NCBI RefSeq assembly: GCF_016862795.1
Contig: NZ_BONQ01000018.1
Coordinates: 1-64,000, forward strand
Origin: Dactylosporangium siamense
GTDB taxonomy: Bacteria > Actinomycetota > Actinomycetes > Mycobacteriales > Micromonosporaceae
Direction of reading: 5' to 3'
DNA: 64,000 bases
Shown: piece by piece, positions 29,374 to 39,225 of the stretch
Layout of the letters: each line of letters begins with the position of its first letter
How positions within the stretch are numbered: the first letter of the stretch is position 1
The notes under the pieces: generated by a model
Seen by the model: the letters and a program-made list of their open reading frames with translations, nothing else
What the model was told of the DNA's origin: nothing
The model's database searches: none
Position numbers and translations under genes: made by a program

Positions 29374-30960
29374 GACGCGCCAGTGCCGGGCGGCGGTCTC
29401 GACCAGGGTCCAGCCGGCGAGCAGGACCACCGCCGTCATGACGCCGCGGCGCAGGAGGCGCAGCAGCCTGCGCCGCGCCGCGGCCTCCACCGCGACGAGC
29501 CCGGCCAGCAGCGCGGCGACGGACCAGAACACGCCGAGCGGCGGGTTGAGCACGATCAGCGCGGCGCCGCCGAGCACCACCGACGCCGACGCCGCCGACC
29601 ACAGCACCAGGAACCGGCGCCGCCGGGCGTCGGGCCGCGCGGCCAGCCGGTGGACGGGCTGCGCCGCCGGCGGCGGTGGCGGGTCGCCGTCCCGCAGGGC
29701 CACCAGCTCCGCCTGCAGCGCCTCCAGCTCCGGGTCGGCGCGCGGGTCTGGGCCGCGGCCGGCGGCCCTCGCCGCGGCCCGCCGCCGGCGCAGCTGCCCG
29801 CGGCGCCGGGCGATGAGGGCGGTGACCTCGCGCCGGCGGGCGCCGGCGGCGGCGCCGGGGTCCGGCCCCTCGGCGTCCAGGCCGGCCCAGGTGACCGGGT
29901 ACCCCCAGGACGCCCGCACGGTGCCGTCCCGCTCGTACCGGGGGCCGGCCGGCGCCCGCTCGCCGCCGAAGCGGTCCTCGGTGTCCAGGCCCCACAGCCC
30001 CCGGTAGTCGCGGACCCAGGGGGTGTCGTCGCCGATCAGGACCGGCGTCCACGGGTGCCGTTCGCCGGCGCCGATGCCCGCGCCGTCGCCGCGGTGGTAG
30101 TCCAGGAACGGCAGGCCGAACCCCGGCCCGGCCGCCGCTGTCGGCGCGGCGACCAGCCGCCGCGCCGCGTGCCACCAGCCGCCGGCCCGCTCCAGCCACG
30201 GCCAGCTCACGGTCGTGACGTAGTCGCCGGGGCCGTACGCACCGGCGTGCGAGCCGCCGCCCGCGTAGACGACCGGATGCTCGCCGACCCGTTCGAGGTC
30301 CGGGTCGTCCCAGCGGCGGCGCAGCTCGGGGCCCAGTTTGTCGTGCGAGGAGAACACCACCCACGCGGGCGGTCCGCCGGGCTCCGCGACGAAGACCGTC
30401 ACCTGCTCCCAGTCCGCCTCGTGGTCGTTGACGCCGCCGAAGGTGGAGCGCCAGTCGTTCATGGCGTAGAAGTACCAGTACTGCATGACCAGGTAGCCGC
30501 CGTCGCGGGAGACCCGGCCGTAGTACGGGTGGACCTCGGGCGACGGCCGCGCGGCGTGGCGGACCTGGGCCGCGGCCCGCGTGCCGCCGGGCACCGTGCC
30601 GCGCACGAGCAGCGACAGGCGCAGCGCCGCGTCGACCAGCCGGGACGTCAGGCCGACCGCGGCGAGGCGGTCCCCCGGACGGAACGCCGCCGGGCCCAGT
30701 TCGCGGCGCCAGCGCCGGTACGCCTGCCCGCGCAGCGGACGATCCACGAACCGCAGGTGCAGCGGCTCGCCCCGCAGCCGGCGGCCGTGTTCGGCGAGCC
30801 GGTCGGGATCCAGGGCACCGGCCGGGGCGAGACAGCCGCCGGCGCGCCAGAGCGAGGCGGCGCCCAGGAAGCCCTCCACGGACGTCGGCAGGAACAGTTC
30901 GCCCGCCGTGTAGCGGAACACGGGCTCGTAGCGGGTGAGGAGCCGAAGATCGTCTGACAC
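29296..30960 (-). CDS. Vps62-like protein with C-terminal membrane segments
   Basis: A 554-residue protein starting at GTG 30960. The first 370 residues resemble the Vps62/DUF946 family: RYEPVFRYTAGELFLPTSVE, YWYFYAMNDW, NDHEADWEQVTVFV, VVFSSHDKLG and VVYAGGGSHAGAYG are the conserved aromatic/His-rich blocks. A basic coiled region follows (RRREVTALIARRRGQLRRRR), then a proline patch and four hydrophobic segments near 455-550. Function in bacteria is unknown; in fungi the family is linked to vacuolar sorting. It is divergent from the chemoreceptor gene. Its 3' end has been duplicated downstream. Confidence 0.75.
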   Translation of the reverse strand: MSDDLRLLTRYEPVFRYTAGELFLPTSVEGFLGAASLWRAGGCLAPAGALDPDRLAEHGRRLRGEPLHLRFVDRPLRGQAYRRWRRELGPAAFRPGDRLAAVGLTSRLVDAALRLSLLVRGTVPGGTRAAAQVRHAARPSPEVHPYYGRVSRDGGYLVMQYWYFYAMNDWRSTFGGVNDHEADWEQVTVFVAEPGGPPAWVVFSSHDKLGPELRRRWDDPDLERVGEHPVVYAGGGSHAGAYGPGDYVTTVSWPWLERAGGWWHAARRLVAAPTAAAGPGFGLPFLDYHRGDGAGIGAGERHPWTPVLIGDDTPWVRDYRGLWGLDTEDRFGGERAPAGPRYERDGTVRASWGYPVTWAGLDAEGPDPGAAAGARRREVTALIARRRGQLRRRRAAARAAGRGPDPRADPELEALQAELVALRDGDPPPPPAAQPVHRLAARPDARRRRFLVLWSAASASVVLGGAALIVLNPPLGVFWSVAALLAGLVAVEAAARRRLLRLLRRGVMTAVVLLAGWTLVETAARHWRVTVAALLAAGAVALWVANLRAWLARR

Positions 30961-31045
30961 CGGGCCGCTCTACCCGGGCCGGCGCGGGTCGCGGGGGATT
31001 CCCCGCATGAGCCGGGGTGAAACATTTCGCTCCGGGCGGATTCTC

Positions 31046-31072
31046 TCAACGGCGACGCGGCCGGGCCGATGG
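31046..31072 (+). promoter_or_regulatory. FliA/WhiG (sigma-28)-type promoter of the chemoreceptor
   Basis: TCAA (31046-31049) and GCCGATGG (31065-31072) are separated by exactly 15 bases, matching the TAAA/TCAA-N15-GCCGATAA consensus of motility sigma factors. It lies 47 bases before the ATG. Confidence 0.65.
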
Positions 31073-31118
31073 GGCGGTTGGACCCCTGTTTTTCCGGCCC
31101 GGGCGGCAAGGACGGCAC

Positions 31119-32771
31119 ATGAGCACAGGTACGAACCCCATCGAGGTGACGGTCCGTCGTGGCGCACTGGTCGGCTGGGTGGCCGACCGGTCCGTCGGGA
31201 CGAAGAACCTGATCGGCATCGCCCTGGTCGCGCTGGTCGCGGTCGGCGTCGGCGTCCTGTCGATCTCGAGCATGTCGCAGCTCAACGACCGGCTCGGGCA
31301 CCTCAAGTCCCGGCATCTGGAGAGCGTCGAGCAGCTCGTGGTGATCCGGCAGGGCGTCAGCGAGAACTACCGGGGCCAGTCGCTGTTCGCGTGGTCGAGC
31401 TACGACCCGACCCTCGGCCCGCGGGCCGTGCAGGCGATCGACGGCGGCGACGCGATGATCGACGAGGCGGTGGCGAAGTACCGGACCCGGCTGGCCGGCT
31501 CGGCGACCCGCGAGGCCGCGCTGAACGACTTCGCGAAGGCGTGGACCGACTACAGCAACCTGCGCGACGTCGTGGTGTTCCAGAAGACGCCCGCGGCCGG
31601 CGTCACCGTCCCGACCGACCCGGCCGCCAGGAACACGCTGTGGCAGAGCCTGGAGGCGCAGATGAACGCCGCCCTGGGGAAGCTGCAGCAGCAGGAGATC
31701 GTCGAGTCCGCGGCCATGGCGAAGTCCGCCGCGGACGACTACGCGACCGCGCGGAACTGGACCATCGGCTCGCTCGTGGCCGGGCTGGGCCTGGCGCTGC
31801 TCCTGGCGCTCGGCATCGCGCGGCGGATGAACCAGCAGCTGCGGTCGGTCTCCGACACCCTGCGCGGCGTCGCCGACGGTGACCTGACCCTGCGCGCCGA
31901 CGTGTACGCCCGCGACGAGCTCGGCTCGATGGCGGCCGCGATGAACCGCGCCAACGAGAGCGTCGGGCGCACCGTGCAGACCCTGGCCGCCGCCGCGGGC
32001 ACCCTCGGCGCCAGCACCGGCCGGCTGACCAGCGTCACGACCCGCATCGCGGACAGCGCCAAGGCGGCGGCGTCCCGCGCCAACGTGGTGGCCGGCGACG
32101 CCGGCACCGTGTCGCACAACGTGCAGACGGTCGCGGCCGGCTCCGAGGAGATGGGCGCGTCGATCCGCGAGATCGCGCAGAACGCCAACGACGCCGCACG
32201 GGTCGCCTCGGAGGCGGTCGGCGTGGCCGAGTCGACGAACCGGACCGTGTCGAAGCTCGGCGACTCCTCGACCGAGATCGGCAACGTGGTCAAGGTGATC
32301 ACCTCGATCGCCGAGCAGACGAACCTCCTGGCCCTCAACGCCACGATCGAGGCGGCCCGCGCGGGTGCGGCGGGCAAGGGCTTCGCGGTCGTCGCGAGCG
32401 AGGTGAAGGACCTCGCGCAGGAGACCGCCCGGGCCACCGAGGACATCTCCCGCCGGGTCGAGGCGATCCAGTCGGACACCGCCAACGCGGTCGGCGCGAT
32501 CGGCGAGATCAGCCGGATCATCGCGCGCATCAACGACTACCAGCTCACCATCGCCTCGGCGGTCGAGGAGCAGACCGCGACGACGAGCGAGATGAGCCGC
32601 AGCGTCGGCGACGCCGCCCACGGCGCGGCGAACATCGCCGGGAACATCGCCGGGGTCGCCGACGCCGCGGACACCACGACGGCGACCCTGAGCGAGGTCG
32701 ACGCGACGGTGGCGGAGCTCAACGGCCTCGCCGCCGACCTGCAGCAGGCCGTGGGCCGCTTCCGCATCTGA
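31119..32771 (+). CDS. Methyl-accepting chemotaxis protein
   Basis: A 550-residue transmembrane chemoreceptor. First membrane segment near 27-50 ([19 protein letters not shown]), an extracellular four-helix sensor to about 210 ([18 protein letters not shown]), second segment about 215-235 ([16 protein letters not shown]), HAMP ([20 protein letters not shown]) and a long signalling coiled coil with the hairpin tip [20 protein letters not shown], which contacts CheA/CheW. ATG 31119 has AAGGA upstream. No che genes are adjacent. The promoter matches flagellar sigma sites, which suggests coregulation with motility, as in zoospore-forming actinomycetes. Confidence 0.93.
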   Translation: MSTGTNPIEVTVRRGALVGWVADRSVGTKNLIGIALVALVAVGVGVLSISSMSQLNDRLGHLKSRHLESVEQLVVIRQGVSENYRGQSLFAWSSYDPTLGPRAVQAIDGGDAMIDEAVAKYRTRLAGSATREAALNDFAKAWTDYSNLRDVVVFQKTPAAGVTVPTDPAARNTLWQSLEAQMNAALGKLQQQEIVESAAMAKSAADDYATARNWTIGSLVAGLGLALLLALGIARRMNQQLRSVSDTLRGVADGDLTLRADVYARDELGSMAAAMNRANESVGRTVQTLAAAAGTLGASTGRLTSVTTRIADSAKAAASRANVVAGDAGTVSHNVQTVAAGSEEMGASIREIAQNANDAARVASEAVGVAESTNRTVSKLGDSSTEIGNVVKVITSIAEQTNLLALNATIEAARAGAAGKGFAVVASEVKDLAQETARATEDISRRVEAIQSDTANAVGAIGEISRIIARINDYQLTIASAVEEQTATTSEMSRSVGDAAHGAANIAGNIAGVADAADTTTATLSEVDATVAELNGLAADLQQAVGRFRI

Positions 32772-32780
32772 CGCCCGCCG

Positions 32781-32830
32781 TGATCCGGAAGGCCTTGTGC
32801 GGCCAGGAGCGCACGAGGTCTTCCGGATCA
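32781..32830. repeat. Recurrent 50-bp palindrome, copy A
   Basis: The near-perfect inverted repeat begins TGATCCGGAAG and ends CTTCCGGATCA. It starts 10 bases after the chemoreceptor stop. It shares its outer arms with copies at 42269-42320 and 45812-45863. It probably acts as a terminator. Confidence 0.85.
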
Positions 32831-32862
32831 TGAAAAATGGGCGTTGAAGCACTGTGCGTCAT

Positions 32863-32872
32863 ACAGTACTGT
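32863..32872. promoter_or_regulatory. PadR-type operator
   Basis: ACAGTACTGT is a perfect palindrome inside an ATACAGTACTGTGT stretch. It sits 8 bases before the PadR gene start and is typical for PadR autoregulation. Confidence 0.65.
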
Positions 32873-32879
32873 GTGCCAC

Positions 32880-33227
32880 ATGGTAAGCGGTGCCGCGGAC
32901 AAGCTCGAGCAGGAGCTGCGTCGCGGGGTCCTCGTGCTCGCGGTGCTGTCGCAGCTGCGGACGCTGCGCTATGGCTACGAGCTGCGGCAGTCCCTCGTGG
33001 AGCGAGGGCTGTCGATCGAGGAGGGCACCCTCTACCCGCTGCTGCGCCGGCTCGAGGCGCAGGGCGTGCTGCGCAGCGAGTGGCGCACCGCCGAGGGCCC
33101 GCCCCGGCGCTACTACGAGCTCAGCGCCGACGGCGCGGAGCTGTTCGAAGGGCTCACCGCCACCTGGCGGGGCCTCAACACGGCCATGGATCTTCTCCTG
33201 GAAGGCGAACGGTGCGATGACCGCTGA
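32880..33227 (+). CDS. PadR-family transcriptional regulator
   Basis: A 115-residue winged-helix repressor. ELRRGVLVLAVLSQLRTLRYG is helix 1-2, YELRQSLVERGLSIEEGTLY the recognition region, LLRRLEAQGVLRSEWR the wing entry and PPRRYYELSADG the wing, exactly the PadR pattern; a short C-terminal helix gives dimerisation. The start at ATG 32880 is preferred over ATG 32844 because homology and the operator agree with it. It overlaps the next gene by 11 bases; such PadR-membrane protein pairs usually control their own operon in response to envelope stress or ligands. Confidence 0.92.
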   Translation: MVSGAADKLEQELRRGVLVLAVLSQLRTLRYGYELRQSLVERGLSIEEGTLYPLLRRLEAQGVLRSEWRTAEGPPRRYYELSADGAELFEGLTATWRGLNTAMDLLLEGERCDDR

Positions 33228-34122
33228 CGAGCTGATCGACGGCTACGTGGCCGAGGTGGTCGGTCTCCTGCCCCGCGCCCAGCGCCGCGACGTGGCACTG
33301 GAGCTGCGGCAGCTGCTGAGCGAGGAGGTCGCCGCGGCACCCGACCGGGCGGAGGCGGCCCGGGCGCTCCTGGCCGGTTTCGGGCGCCCGGCCGAGGTGG
33401 CGGCGCGCTACGGCACGCCGGTGACCCTCATCGACCCGGCCGACACCCGCCGGTTCCTCACCCTCGCCGCGGGCGGGGCCGGGCTGATCCTGTTCGCCGC
33501 CGTGCTGCACGAGCTGATCGAGCGGGCCGCCCCGCAGCGCGACCTGGAGCGGGCCGGGCAGCAGGCGCTCCCGTTCGTCTTCGCGTGGCTCGGCCTGCTC
33601 CTCGCCGGGTTCGCCGTCGCCGCGTGGGCCCGCCGTCGCCGTCCGGACACCGGTTGGCAGCCTCGGCCGGTGCCCACCGACCGGATCAACCGGCTGGGCC
33701 GGGCGGCCGGGCTCGCGTTCTACATCCTCGGCACGTTGGTGCTGCTGGATCCCGCCCGCGTGATCGTGCCGCTCGCCGGGGAGGCGGCCGAGCCGGCGCT
33801 GCGCGAGGCGTTCGCCTATGACGGGGACTTCCTGCGGGTGCGCGGCCCGGTCCTGCTCGCGCTGCTGGTCGCCAGCCTGGTCGTCGAGGCGGTGCTGGTG
33901 GTCAAGGGGCGGTGGTTCCCGCTGCTGCACCATGTCACCCTCGGGCTCGGCCTGGTCATGTGCGCGGTGCTCACCTGGGTCATCGGCGCGGGGCCGGTCT
34001 TCACGGCGGCCCTGACCGACCAGACCGCCAAGGAGATCGTCGGGCTGATCGTCCTCGGCTCGCTGATCGACCTCGCGGTGCGGGCCCGCAAGCACCACGT
34101 GCGGCGCGCCGTCCACCATTGA
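33217..34122 (+). CDS. HAAS-domain membrane protein, partner of PadR
   Basis: A 301-residue protein. The N-terminal 65 residues are a HAAS-type helical domain (ADELIDGYVAEVVGLLPRAQ, DVALELRQLLSEEV, ALLAGFGRPAEVAARY). Six hydrophobic segments follow from about 80 to 285 (FLTLAAGGAGLILFAAVLHE, FVFAWLGLLLAGFAVAAW, LAFYILGTLVLL, VLLALLVASLVVEAVLVV and two more). HAAS proteins are regularly encoded directly after PadR regulators and are thought to sense membrane state. There is no transporter signature. ATG 33217 lies inside the padR 3' end, giving translational coupling. Confidence 0.8.
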   Translation: MTADELIDGYVAEVVGLLPRAQRRDVALELRQLLSEEVAAAPDRAEAARALLAGFGRPAEVAARYGTPVTLIDPADTRRFLTLAAGGAGLILFAAVLHELIERAAPQRDLERAGQQALPFVFAWLGLLLAGFAVAAWARRRRPDTGWQPRPVPTDRINRLGRAAGLAFYILGTLVLLDPARVIVPLAGEAAEPALREAFAYDGDFLRVRGPVLLALLVASLVVEAVLVVKGRWFPLLHHVTLGLGLVMCAVLTWVIGAGPVFTAALTDQTAKEIVGLIVLGSLIDLAVRARKHHVRRAVHH

Positions 34123-34162
34123 GAGCGCTCTCTTGACGGGGTGGCCGGCGACTTTGTAGGTT
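34121..34162 (+). promoter_or_regulatory. Promoter and palindromic operator of the GH16 gene
   Basis: GAGAGCGCTCTC (34121-34132), a perfect 12-bp palindrome of LacI/CebR type, abuts the -35 TTGACG (34133-34138). The -10 TAGGTT follows at 34157-34162 with an 18-base spacer. A LacI-family regulator of glucan use would be expected to bind; no such gene is adjacent. Confidence 0.65.
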
Positions 34163-34234
34163 CGACAAAAGTCAATCTGTGAAGATTGCTTACTGTAGCC
34201 GCACGGACACCGCCATGTCCTCGGGAGGTCGCCC

Positions 34235-35485
34235 ATGCACATCCACCTCAAGGCTCGTTCCCTGCTCATGCTGGGCGCGACCGTCATCACGTTCCTCACC
34301 GCGATCGCGGTGCGGGACGCCGGCACCACCGCGGCCCAGGCCGCCATCGGCGGGCTCACGTGGTCCGACGAGTTCGACGGCGCGGCCGGCAGCGCGCCCA
34401 ACGCCAGCAAGTGGAAGCGGGACATCGGCGGGGGCGGGTGGGGCAACAACGAGCAGCAGTACTACACCAACAGCACCAGCAACGCCTCGCTCAACGGCGC
34501 CGGCCAGCTCGTGATCACCGCGCGCCGGGAGAACCCGGCCAACTACCAGTGCCACTACGGCACCTGCCAGTACACCTCGGCCCGGCTGCTGACGCAGGAC
34601 AAGTTCACCCAGGCCTACGGGCGCTTCGAGTCCCGCATGAAGATCCCGCGGGGGCAGGGCATCTGGCCGGCGTTCTGGATGCTCGGCGCCGACATCGGCA
34701 CCAACCCGTGGCCCAACAGCGGCGAGATCGACATCATGGAGAACATCGGCCGTGAACCGAACCAGGTCCACGGCACCATCCACGGCCCGGGCTACTCCGG
34801 CGCCGAGGGCATCGGCGCCGGCTACACCATCGGCGCGCCGTTCGCCGACGCGTTCCACACGTTCGCGGTCGAGTGGGAGCCCAACGCGCTGCGCTGGTAC
34901 GTCGACGGCAACCTGTACCAGACCCGGACCCCCGCCGACCTGGGCGGCGACCGCTGGGTCTTCGACCACCCGTTCTTCATGCTGCTGAACCTCGCGGTCG
35001 GCGGCTACTGGCCCGGCTACCCGGACGGCACCACCCAGTTCCCGCAGACGCTGACGGTCGACTACGTGCGGGTGTACGCGTACACCAGCGGCGGCGGCGG
35101 AGGCAGCGCCGGACCGATCATCGGCAACGGGAGCAACCGCTGCATCGACGTGCCCAGCTCCAACGCGGCCGACGGCAACCGGCTGCAGATCTGGGACTGC
35201 AACGGCACCGGCGCGCAGCAGTGGACGTTCAACTCGGACGGTTCGGTGCGGGCGCTGGGCAAGTGCATGGACGTGTCCGGCGGCTCCACCGCCGACGGCG
35301 CGGTCGTGCAGCTGTGGACGTGCAACGGCTCGGGCGCGCAGAAGTTCACCCTGAGCGGCGCGGGCGACCTGGTGAACATCCAGGCGAACAAGTGCGTCGA
35401 CGTGCAGAACGTGGCCACCGCCAACGGCTCGAAGCTGCACATCTGGACCTGCAACGGCGCCAGCAACCAGAAGTGGCACCGTTAG
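34235..35485 (+). CDS. Secreted GH16 endo-beta-1,3-glucanase with ricin-type CBM13
   Basis: A 416-residue exported enzyme. Signal peptide to about AQA (34-36). GH16 domain 40-285: LTWSDEFDG, WGNNEQQYYT, the catalytic GEIDIMEN with nucleophile Glu164, Asp166 and acid/base Glu169, plus RFESRMKIPRGQGIWPAFWM and VEWEPNALRWYVDG, all typical of laminarinases. After a GGGGGSAG linker comes a CBM13 ricin-B trefoil (about 292-416) with three GAQQWTF/GAQKFTL/SNQKWHR (QxW-type) repeats. It degrades beta-1,3-glucans of fungal or algal walls. Expression is probably repressed through the upstream palindrome. Confidence 0.92.
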   Translation: MHIHLKARSLLMLGATVITFLTAIAVRDAGTTAAQAAIGGLTWSDEFDGAAGSAPNASKWKRDIGGGGWGNNEQQYYTNSTSNASLNGAGQLVITARRENPANYQCHYGTCQYTSARLLTQDKFTQAYGRFESRMKIPRGQGIWPAFWMLGADIGTNPWPNSGEIDIMENIGREPNQVHGTIHGPGYSGAEGIGAGYTIGAPFADAFHTFAVEWEPNALRWYVDGNLYQTRTPADLGGDRWVFDHPFFMLLNLAVGGYWPGYPDGTTQFPQTLTVDYVRVYAYTSGGGGGSAGPIIGNGSNRCIDVPSSNAADGNRLQIWDCNGTGAQQWTFNSDGSVRALGKCMDVSGGSTADGAVVQLWTCNGSGAQKFTLSGAGDLVNIQANKCVDVQNVATANGSKLHIWTCNGASNQKWHR

Positions 35486-35498
35486 TTTCGTGACCGGA

Positions 35499-35530
35499 CT
35501 GCGGTGGCGTCAGGGATGGCGCCACCGCAG
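35499..35530. terminator. Bidirectional hairpin between GH16 and PucR genes
   Basis: CTGCGGTGGCG and CGCCACCGCAG form an 11-bp stem with a 10-base loop, 14 bases after the GH16 stop. The right arm is also the last codons of the leftward pucR-like gene. Confidence 0.6.
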
Positions 35531-36733
35531 CACCTCCAGGGCCGCGCCGACGCTGACCACGTTCTCCTCCAGGGGGCGCGGGAGCAGTTCGTCGGCGCGG
35601 GCCAGCCGGCGCAGGACCGTGTTGCGGTGCGTGTAGAGCCGTTCCGCGGTGCGGGTGGTGCTGCACTGCTCGCGCACGTACGTCAGCACGGTGAAGCGGG
35701 TCGCCGGGTCCGCGTGCAGCAGCTCGCCGAGCGTGTCGGCGAGGAACTCGTCCGCCCGCGTCGGCTCGGCGGTCAGCAACGCGACCAACTGGACGTCCTC
35801 GTACCGGGCGACCTGCTGCGGTGACGTCAGCCTGGTGAGCATCCGCTGCGCCTCCGCGGCGTCGAGGTGGCTGCGGCGGAAGCCGTCCACGTCGGCTCCG
35901 GGCCGGCCCAGCGCGACCCGCACGTCCGGGTGCAGCTCCGCCAGGTCACCCGTCCGAGGGGCGGCACCCGCGGGGAACCACACCCACAGCGCCGCGGCGC
36001 TCGCCACGACCGTGAGCCGGTGGGTGGCGCCGGCCGCCCGCATGACCGTCTCCGCGGCGCCCTCCAGGTGCTCGCCGCTGGACGCGCTCCACAGGATCGC
36101 CGCCGTGTGCGGGCCGGCCAGGCCGTAGCCGAGCTGCGCCTCCGCCCGGGCCCGGCCGATCGGCGCGCCCTCCAGCAGCAGCGTCACCGCCGCCCGGCGC
36201 TCCGCCGACGCGCCCAGGGTCAGCTCGGCGCGCTCCGCCTCCATCCGCCGCGACACGGCCGCGACGGTGTCGTCGATGAACGTCGCGATCGACAGCGCCG
36301 ACGCGTCGAGCAGCTCACGCAGCAGCACCGGGTCCGTCGTCAGGTCGAAGCAGATCTCCATCCACCGGCGCCACGCCACGCTCTGCGCGGTCCGGTACGC
36401 GTCGAGGCCCCGCTCGTCGAGCCCCCGGCGCACCATGTCCCGGGCCGCGTCGAGCGCCTCCGCGCCCATGTTGGCCGGCACCCGCCGGCCGGGATGCCGC
36501 ACGTTCTGCGCCGCCCAGTGCAGCAGGTTGGCGAGGTTGGCCCGTTTCGTCGCCTCCGCGAGGACCGGGTCCGCGGCGACCGGGCGCATCCGGTCCCCGC
36601 CCAGCGCGGCCGCGTGCAGCTCCTCGATCCAGTCGGCGCGCGGGTCGAGCGCGATCTCCGCGCCGCGCCGGAACAGCTCGGCGACCGCGGGCGACAGCCG
36701 GGGCCACGACGGCTGCGCAGCAGTGTGCACCAT
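35510..36733 (-). CDS. PucR/CdaR-family transcriptional regulator
   Basis: A 407-residue regulator. The C-terminal 65 residues hold the PucR helix-turn-helix ([39 protein letters not shown]). The middle carries a GGDEF-like CdaR region ([37 protein letters not shown]). The N-terminal half is helical, with an RsbR-like pattern [18 protein letters not shown]. It is divergent from the monooxygenase operon with only 65 bases between the starts, so it very likely controls that operon, probably as an activator responding to a substrate. Confidence 0.88.
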   Translation of the reverse strand: MVHTAAQPSWPRLSPAVAELFRRGAEIALDPRADWIEELHAAALGGDRMRPVAADPVLAEATKRANLANLLHWAAQNVRHPGRRVPANMGAEALDAARDMVRRGLDERGLDAYRTAQSVAWRRWMEICFDLTTDPVLLRELLDASALSIATFIDDTVAAVSRRMEAERAELTLGASAERRAAVTLLLEGAPIGRARAEAQLGYGLAGPHTAAILWSASSGEHLEGAAETVMRAAGATHRLTVVASAAALWVWFPAGAAPRTGDLAELHPDVRVALGRPGADVDGFRRSHLDAAEAQRMLTRLTSPQQVARYEDVQLVALLTAEPTRADEFLADTLGELLHADPATRFTVLTYVREQCSTTRTAERLYTHRNTVLRRLARADELLPRPLEENVVSVGAALEVLRWRHP

Positions 36734-36757
36734 GCGGCGAGTATTTCGGTGCAGATC

Positions 36758-36767
36758 GCGCTAGCGC
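36758..36767. promoter_or_regulatory. Palindrome in the PucR-monooxygenase intergenic gap
   Basis: GCGCTAGCGC is a perfect 10-bp palindrome in the 65-base gap between divergent genes, the most likely site for the PucR regulator. No clear promoter hexamers are visible. Confidence 0.4.
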
Positions 36768-36798
36768 AAGGCGGGGGTGGTGGCGCATCGTCGTGACT

Positions 36799-38271
36799 AT
36801 GAGCGCTGTGGAGCACCTCGACGTCCTGATCGTCGGGGCCGGCATCTCCGGCATCGGGGCCGGCCGCTACCTGCGCACCGAGCTGCCGGGCAGGTCGTTC
36901 GCGATCCTGGAGGCGCGCGCCGCGTCCGGCGGCACCTGGGACCTGTTCCGGTATCCCGGCATCCGGTCCGACTCGGACCTGCACACGTTCGGCTACGAGT
37001 TCAAACCGTGGCGGGACGAGGAGTCCATCGCCTCCGCCGACCGGATCCTCGCCTACCTGCGGGAGACGGCGACCGAGAACGGCCTCGACGCCCACATCCG
37101 CTACCACCACAGGGTCGTCGCGGCGGCCTGGTCGAGCGCCGAGGCCCGCTGGAGCGTCGAGGTCGAGCGCGCCGACACCGGCGAGCGGACCCGGCTCACC
37201 GCCGGCTGGCTGTTCTGCGCCGGCGGCTACTACCGCTACGACGAGGGCTTCACCCCGCACTTCGAGGGCCGGGACCGCTTCGCCGGCCCGATCGTGCACC
37301 CGCAGCGGTGGCCCGAGGACCTCGACTGCGCCGGCAAGCGGGTCCTGGTCATCGGCAGCGGCGCCACCGCCGTCACCCTCGTGCCGGCCCTGGCCCGCAC
37401 CGCCGCGCACGTGACCATGCTGCAGCGCACCCCGTCCTACGTGATGCCGGTGGCGAAGAAGGACCCGGTCGCCAACCTGCTGCGCCGGTGGCTCGGCGAG
37501 GAGCGCGGCTACCGGGCGACCCGGCGCAAGAACATCGCCCAGCAGCGCGCGGTCTGGCGGTTCTGCCAGCGGTTCCCGAAGGCGGCCCGCCGGCTCATCC
37601 GGTGGGTCAACACGAGACAGCTGCCGGCCGGGTATCCCGTCGACGAGCACTTCAACCCGCCCTACGGCCCGTGGGACCAGCGGCTGTGCGCGGTGCCCGA
37701 CGGTGACCTGTTCAAGGCGATCCGCCGGGGTGCCGCATCCGTCGTCACCGAACGCATCGCGACCTTCACCGAACGGGGTGTGCTGCTCGCCTCCGGCACG
37801 GAACTGGCGGCGGACGTCATCGTCACCGCCACCGGCCTCAACGTCCAGGCCCTCGCCGGGCTGGCCCTCACCGTCGACGGCACCCCGGTGCGCCTGCCGG
37901 AGACGGTCGCGTACAAGGGGATGATGCTTTCCGGCGTGCCGAACTTCGCCTTCGCGATCGGGTACACCAACTCGTCCTGGACCCTCAAGATCGGGCTGCT
38001 GTGCGAGCATTTCTGCCGGCTCCTGGCCCACATGGACGCCACCGGCACCACCGTCTGCCGGCCCGAGGTCAGTGACCCGGACATGCCGACCCGCCCGTTC
38101 CTCGACTTCGCCGCCGGCTACGTCCAGCGCGTCGTCGACCAGCTGCCCCGGCAAGGAGACCGCATGCCCTGGCTCACGTCGATGGACTACCACTCCGACG
38201 TCAAACTGCTGCGTAACGGTCGTGTCGACGATGCGTCGCTGCGGTTCTCACGTGCGAAGGTCTCGGCATGA
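36799..38271 (+). CDS. Flavin-containing Baeyer-Villiger monooxygenase (MymA/EthA-like)
   Basis: A 490-residue FAD/NADPH monooxygenase. FAD Rossmann motif GAGISG (13-18), [19 protein letters not shown] typical of EthA/MymA-type enzymes, the Baeyer-Villiger fingerprint FxGxxxHxxxW as [11 protein letters not shown] (161-171), and the NADPH Rossmann GSGATA (186-191). ATG/ATG-like starts: ATG 36799 is used, GTG 36793 adds two residues. It would insert oxygen into ketones to give esters or lactones. It overlaps the next gene (ATGA), whose hydrolase could open such esters, and is followed by a dehydrogenase that could supply the ketone. Confidence 0.88.
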   Translation: MSAVEHLDVLIVGAGISGIGAGRYLRTELPGRSFAILEARAASGGTWDLFRYPGIRSDSDLHTFGYEFKPWRDEESIASADRILAYLRETATENGLDAHIRYHHRVVAAAWSSAEARWSVEVERADTGERTRLTAGWLFCAGGYYRYDEGFTPHFEGRDRFAGPIVHPQRWPEDLDCAGKRVLVIGSGATAVTLVPALARTAAHVTMLQRTPSYVMPVAKKDPVANLLRRWLGEERGYRATRRKNIAQQRAVWRFCQRFPKAARRLIRWVNTRQLPAGYPVDEHFNPPYGPWDQRLCAVPDGDLFKAIRRGAASVVTERIATFTERGVLLASGTELAADVIVTATGLNVQALAGLALTVDGTPVRLPETVAYKGMMLSGVPNFAFAIGYTNSSWTLKIGLLCEHFCRLLAHMDATGTTVCRPEVSDPDMPTRPFLDFAAGYVQRVVDQLPRQGDRMPWLTSMDYHSDVKLLRNGRVDDASLRFSRAKVSA

Positions 38272-39161
38272 CCGACGATCTGTTCGTGCAGCTGCCCGAC
38301 GGGCGGCCGCGGATCTGCTACCGCGTCGACGGGCCGGCCGACGGCGCGCCGCTGCTGCTCATCGCCGGCCTCGGCCTGGACCTGACCTCGTGGCCGCAGC
38401 GGATGCTGGACGGGCTCACCGGCCAGGGCCTGCGGGTCATCCGCCTGGACAACCGCGACGCCGGCCGCTCGACCCGGGTCGCGGCCCGGCCGCCGGGCCT
38501 GCTGCGGCAGCTCTTCGCCCGGCCGCTGCCCGGCGCGTACGACCTCGCCGACATGGCCGAGGACGCGCACGGTCTGCTCGAACACCTCGGGGTCGGGCGG
38601 GTCCACCTGGCCGGGATGTCGATGGGCGGCATGATCGCGCAGACCCTCACGGCCCGCCACCCCGACCGGGTCGCCACGCTCACCTCGATCTTCTCCACCA
38701 CCGGCGACCGCCGGGTGGGACAGCCGGCCCGCTCGACGATGATGCGCATGGCGAAACGACCCGCCCGCACCGTGGAGGAGTCCGCCGCCCGGCACCTGGC
38801 GCTGCTGCGGCACATCGGCTCGACCGAGTTCCCGCCGGACGAGGCCGTCGAGCGGGAGTGGATCGCGCAGCTGTGGGACCGCGGGTCGGGCCGGCCCAAC
38901 CACGCCGGCGTCGCCCGCCAGATCGGCGCCATCCAGGCGTCGGGGGACCGCACCGCGCAGCTGCGCACGATCACCGCGCCGACCCTGGTCATCCACGGCG
39001 ACGTCGACCGCATGGTGCACCCCAGCGGCGGGCGGGCCACCGCCGCCGCGATCCCGGGCGCCCGGCACGTCGAGATCGCCGGCATGCGGCACCACCTGGC
39101 GCCCGGCGTCCAGGACCGGCTCGTCGAGCTCATCGCCTCGGCCGCGGTGGCCCGCGCATGA
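38268..39161 (+). CDS. Alpha/beta hydrolase (esterase/lactonase) of the monooxygenase operon
   Basis: A 297-residue alpha/beta hydrolase. Oxyanion region [13 protein letters not shown], elbow AGMSMGG with Ser118, acid in HGDVDRMV, base in GMRHHLAPG. It belongs to the group often annotated as TAP/haloperoxidase-like esterases. Cytosolic, no signal. Its ATG overlaps the monooxygenase stop, so both are made together; the obvious job is hydrolysis of the ester or lactone from the Baeyer-Villiger step (inference from context). Confidence 0.86.
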   Translation: MTDDLFVQLPDGRPRICYRVDGPADGAPLLLIAGLGLDLTSWPQRMLDGLTGQGLRVIRLDNRDAGRSTRVAARPPGLLRQLFARPLPGAYDLADMAEDAHGLLEHLGVGRVHLAGMSMGGMIAQTLTARHPDRVATLTSIFSTTGDRRVGQPARSTMMRMAKRPARTVEESAARHLALLRHIGSTEFPPDEAVEREWIAQLWDRGSGRPNHAGVARQIGAIQASGDRTAQLRTITAPTLVIHGDVDRMVHPSGGRATAAAIPGARHVEIAGMRHHLAPGVQDRLVELIASAAVARA

Positions 39162-39225
39162 GCGGTCCGGCGCGAAGCGGAGGATTGAGCACAGGCCGAC
39201 GCCGCAGCGATGCGGAGGGGGCGGC

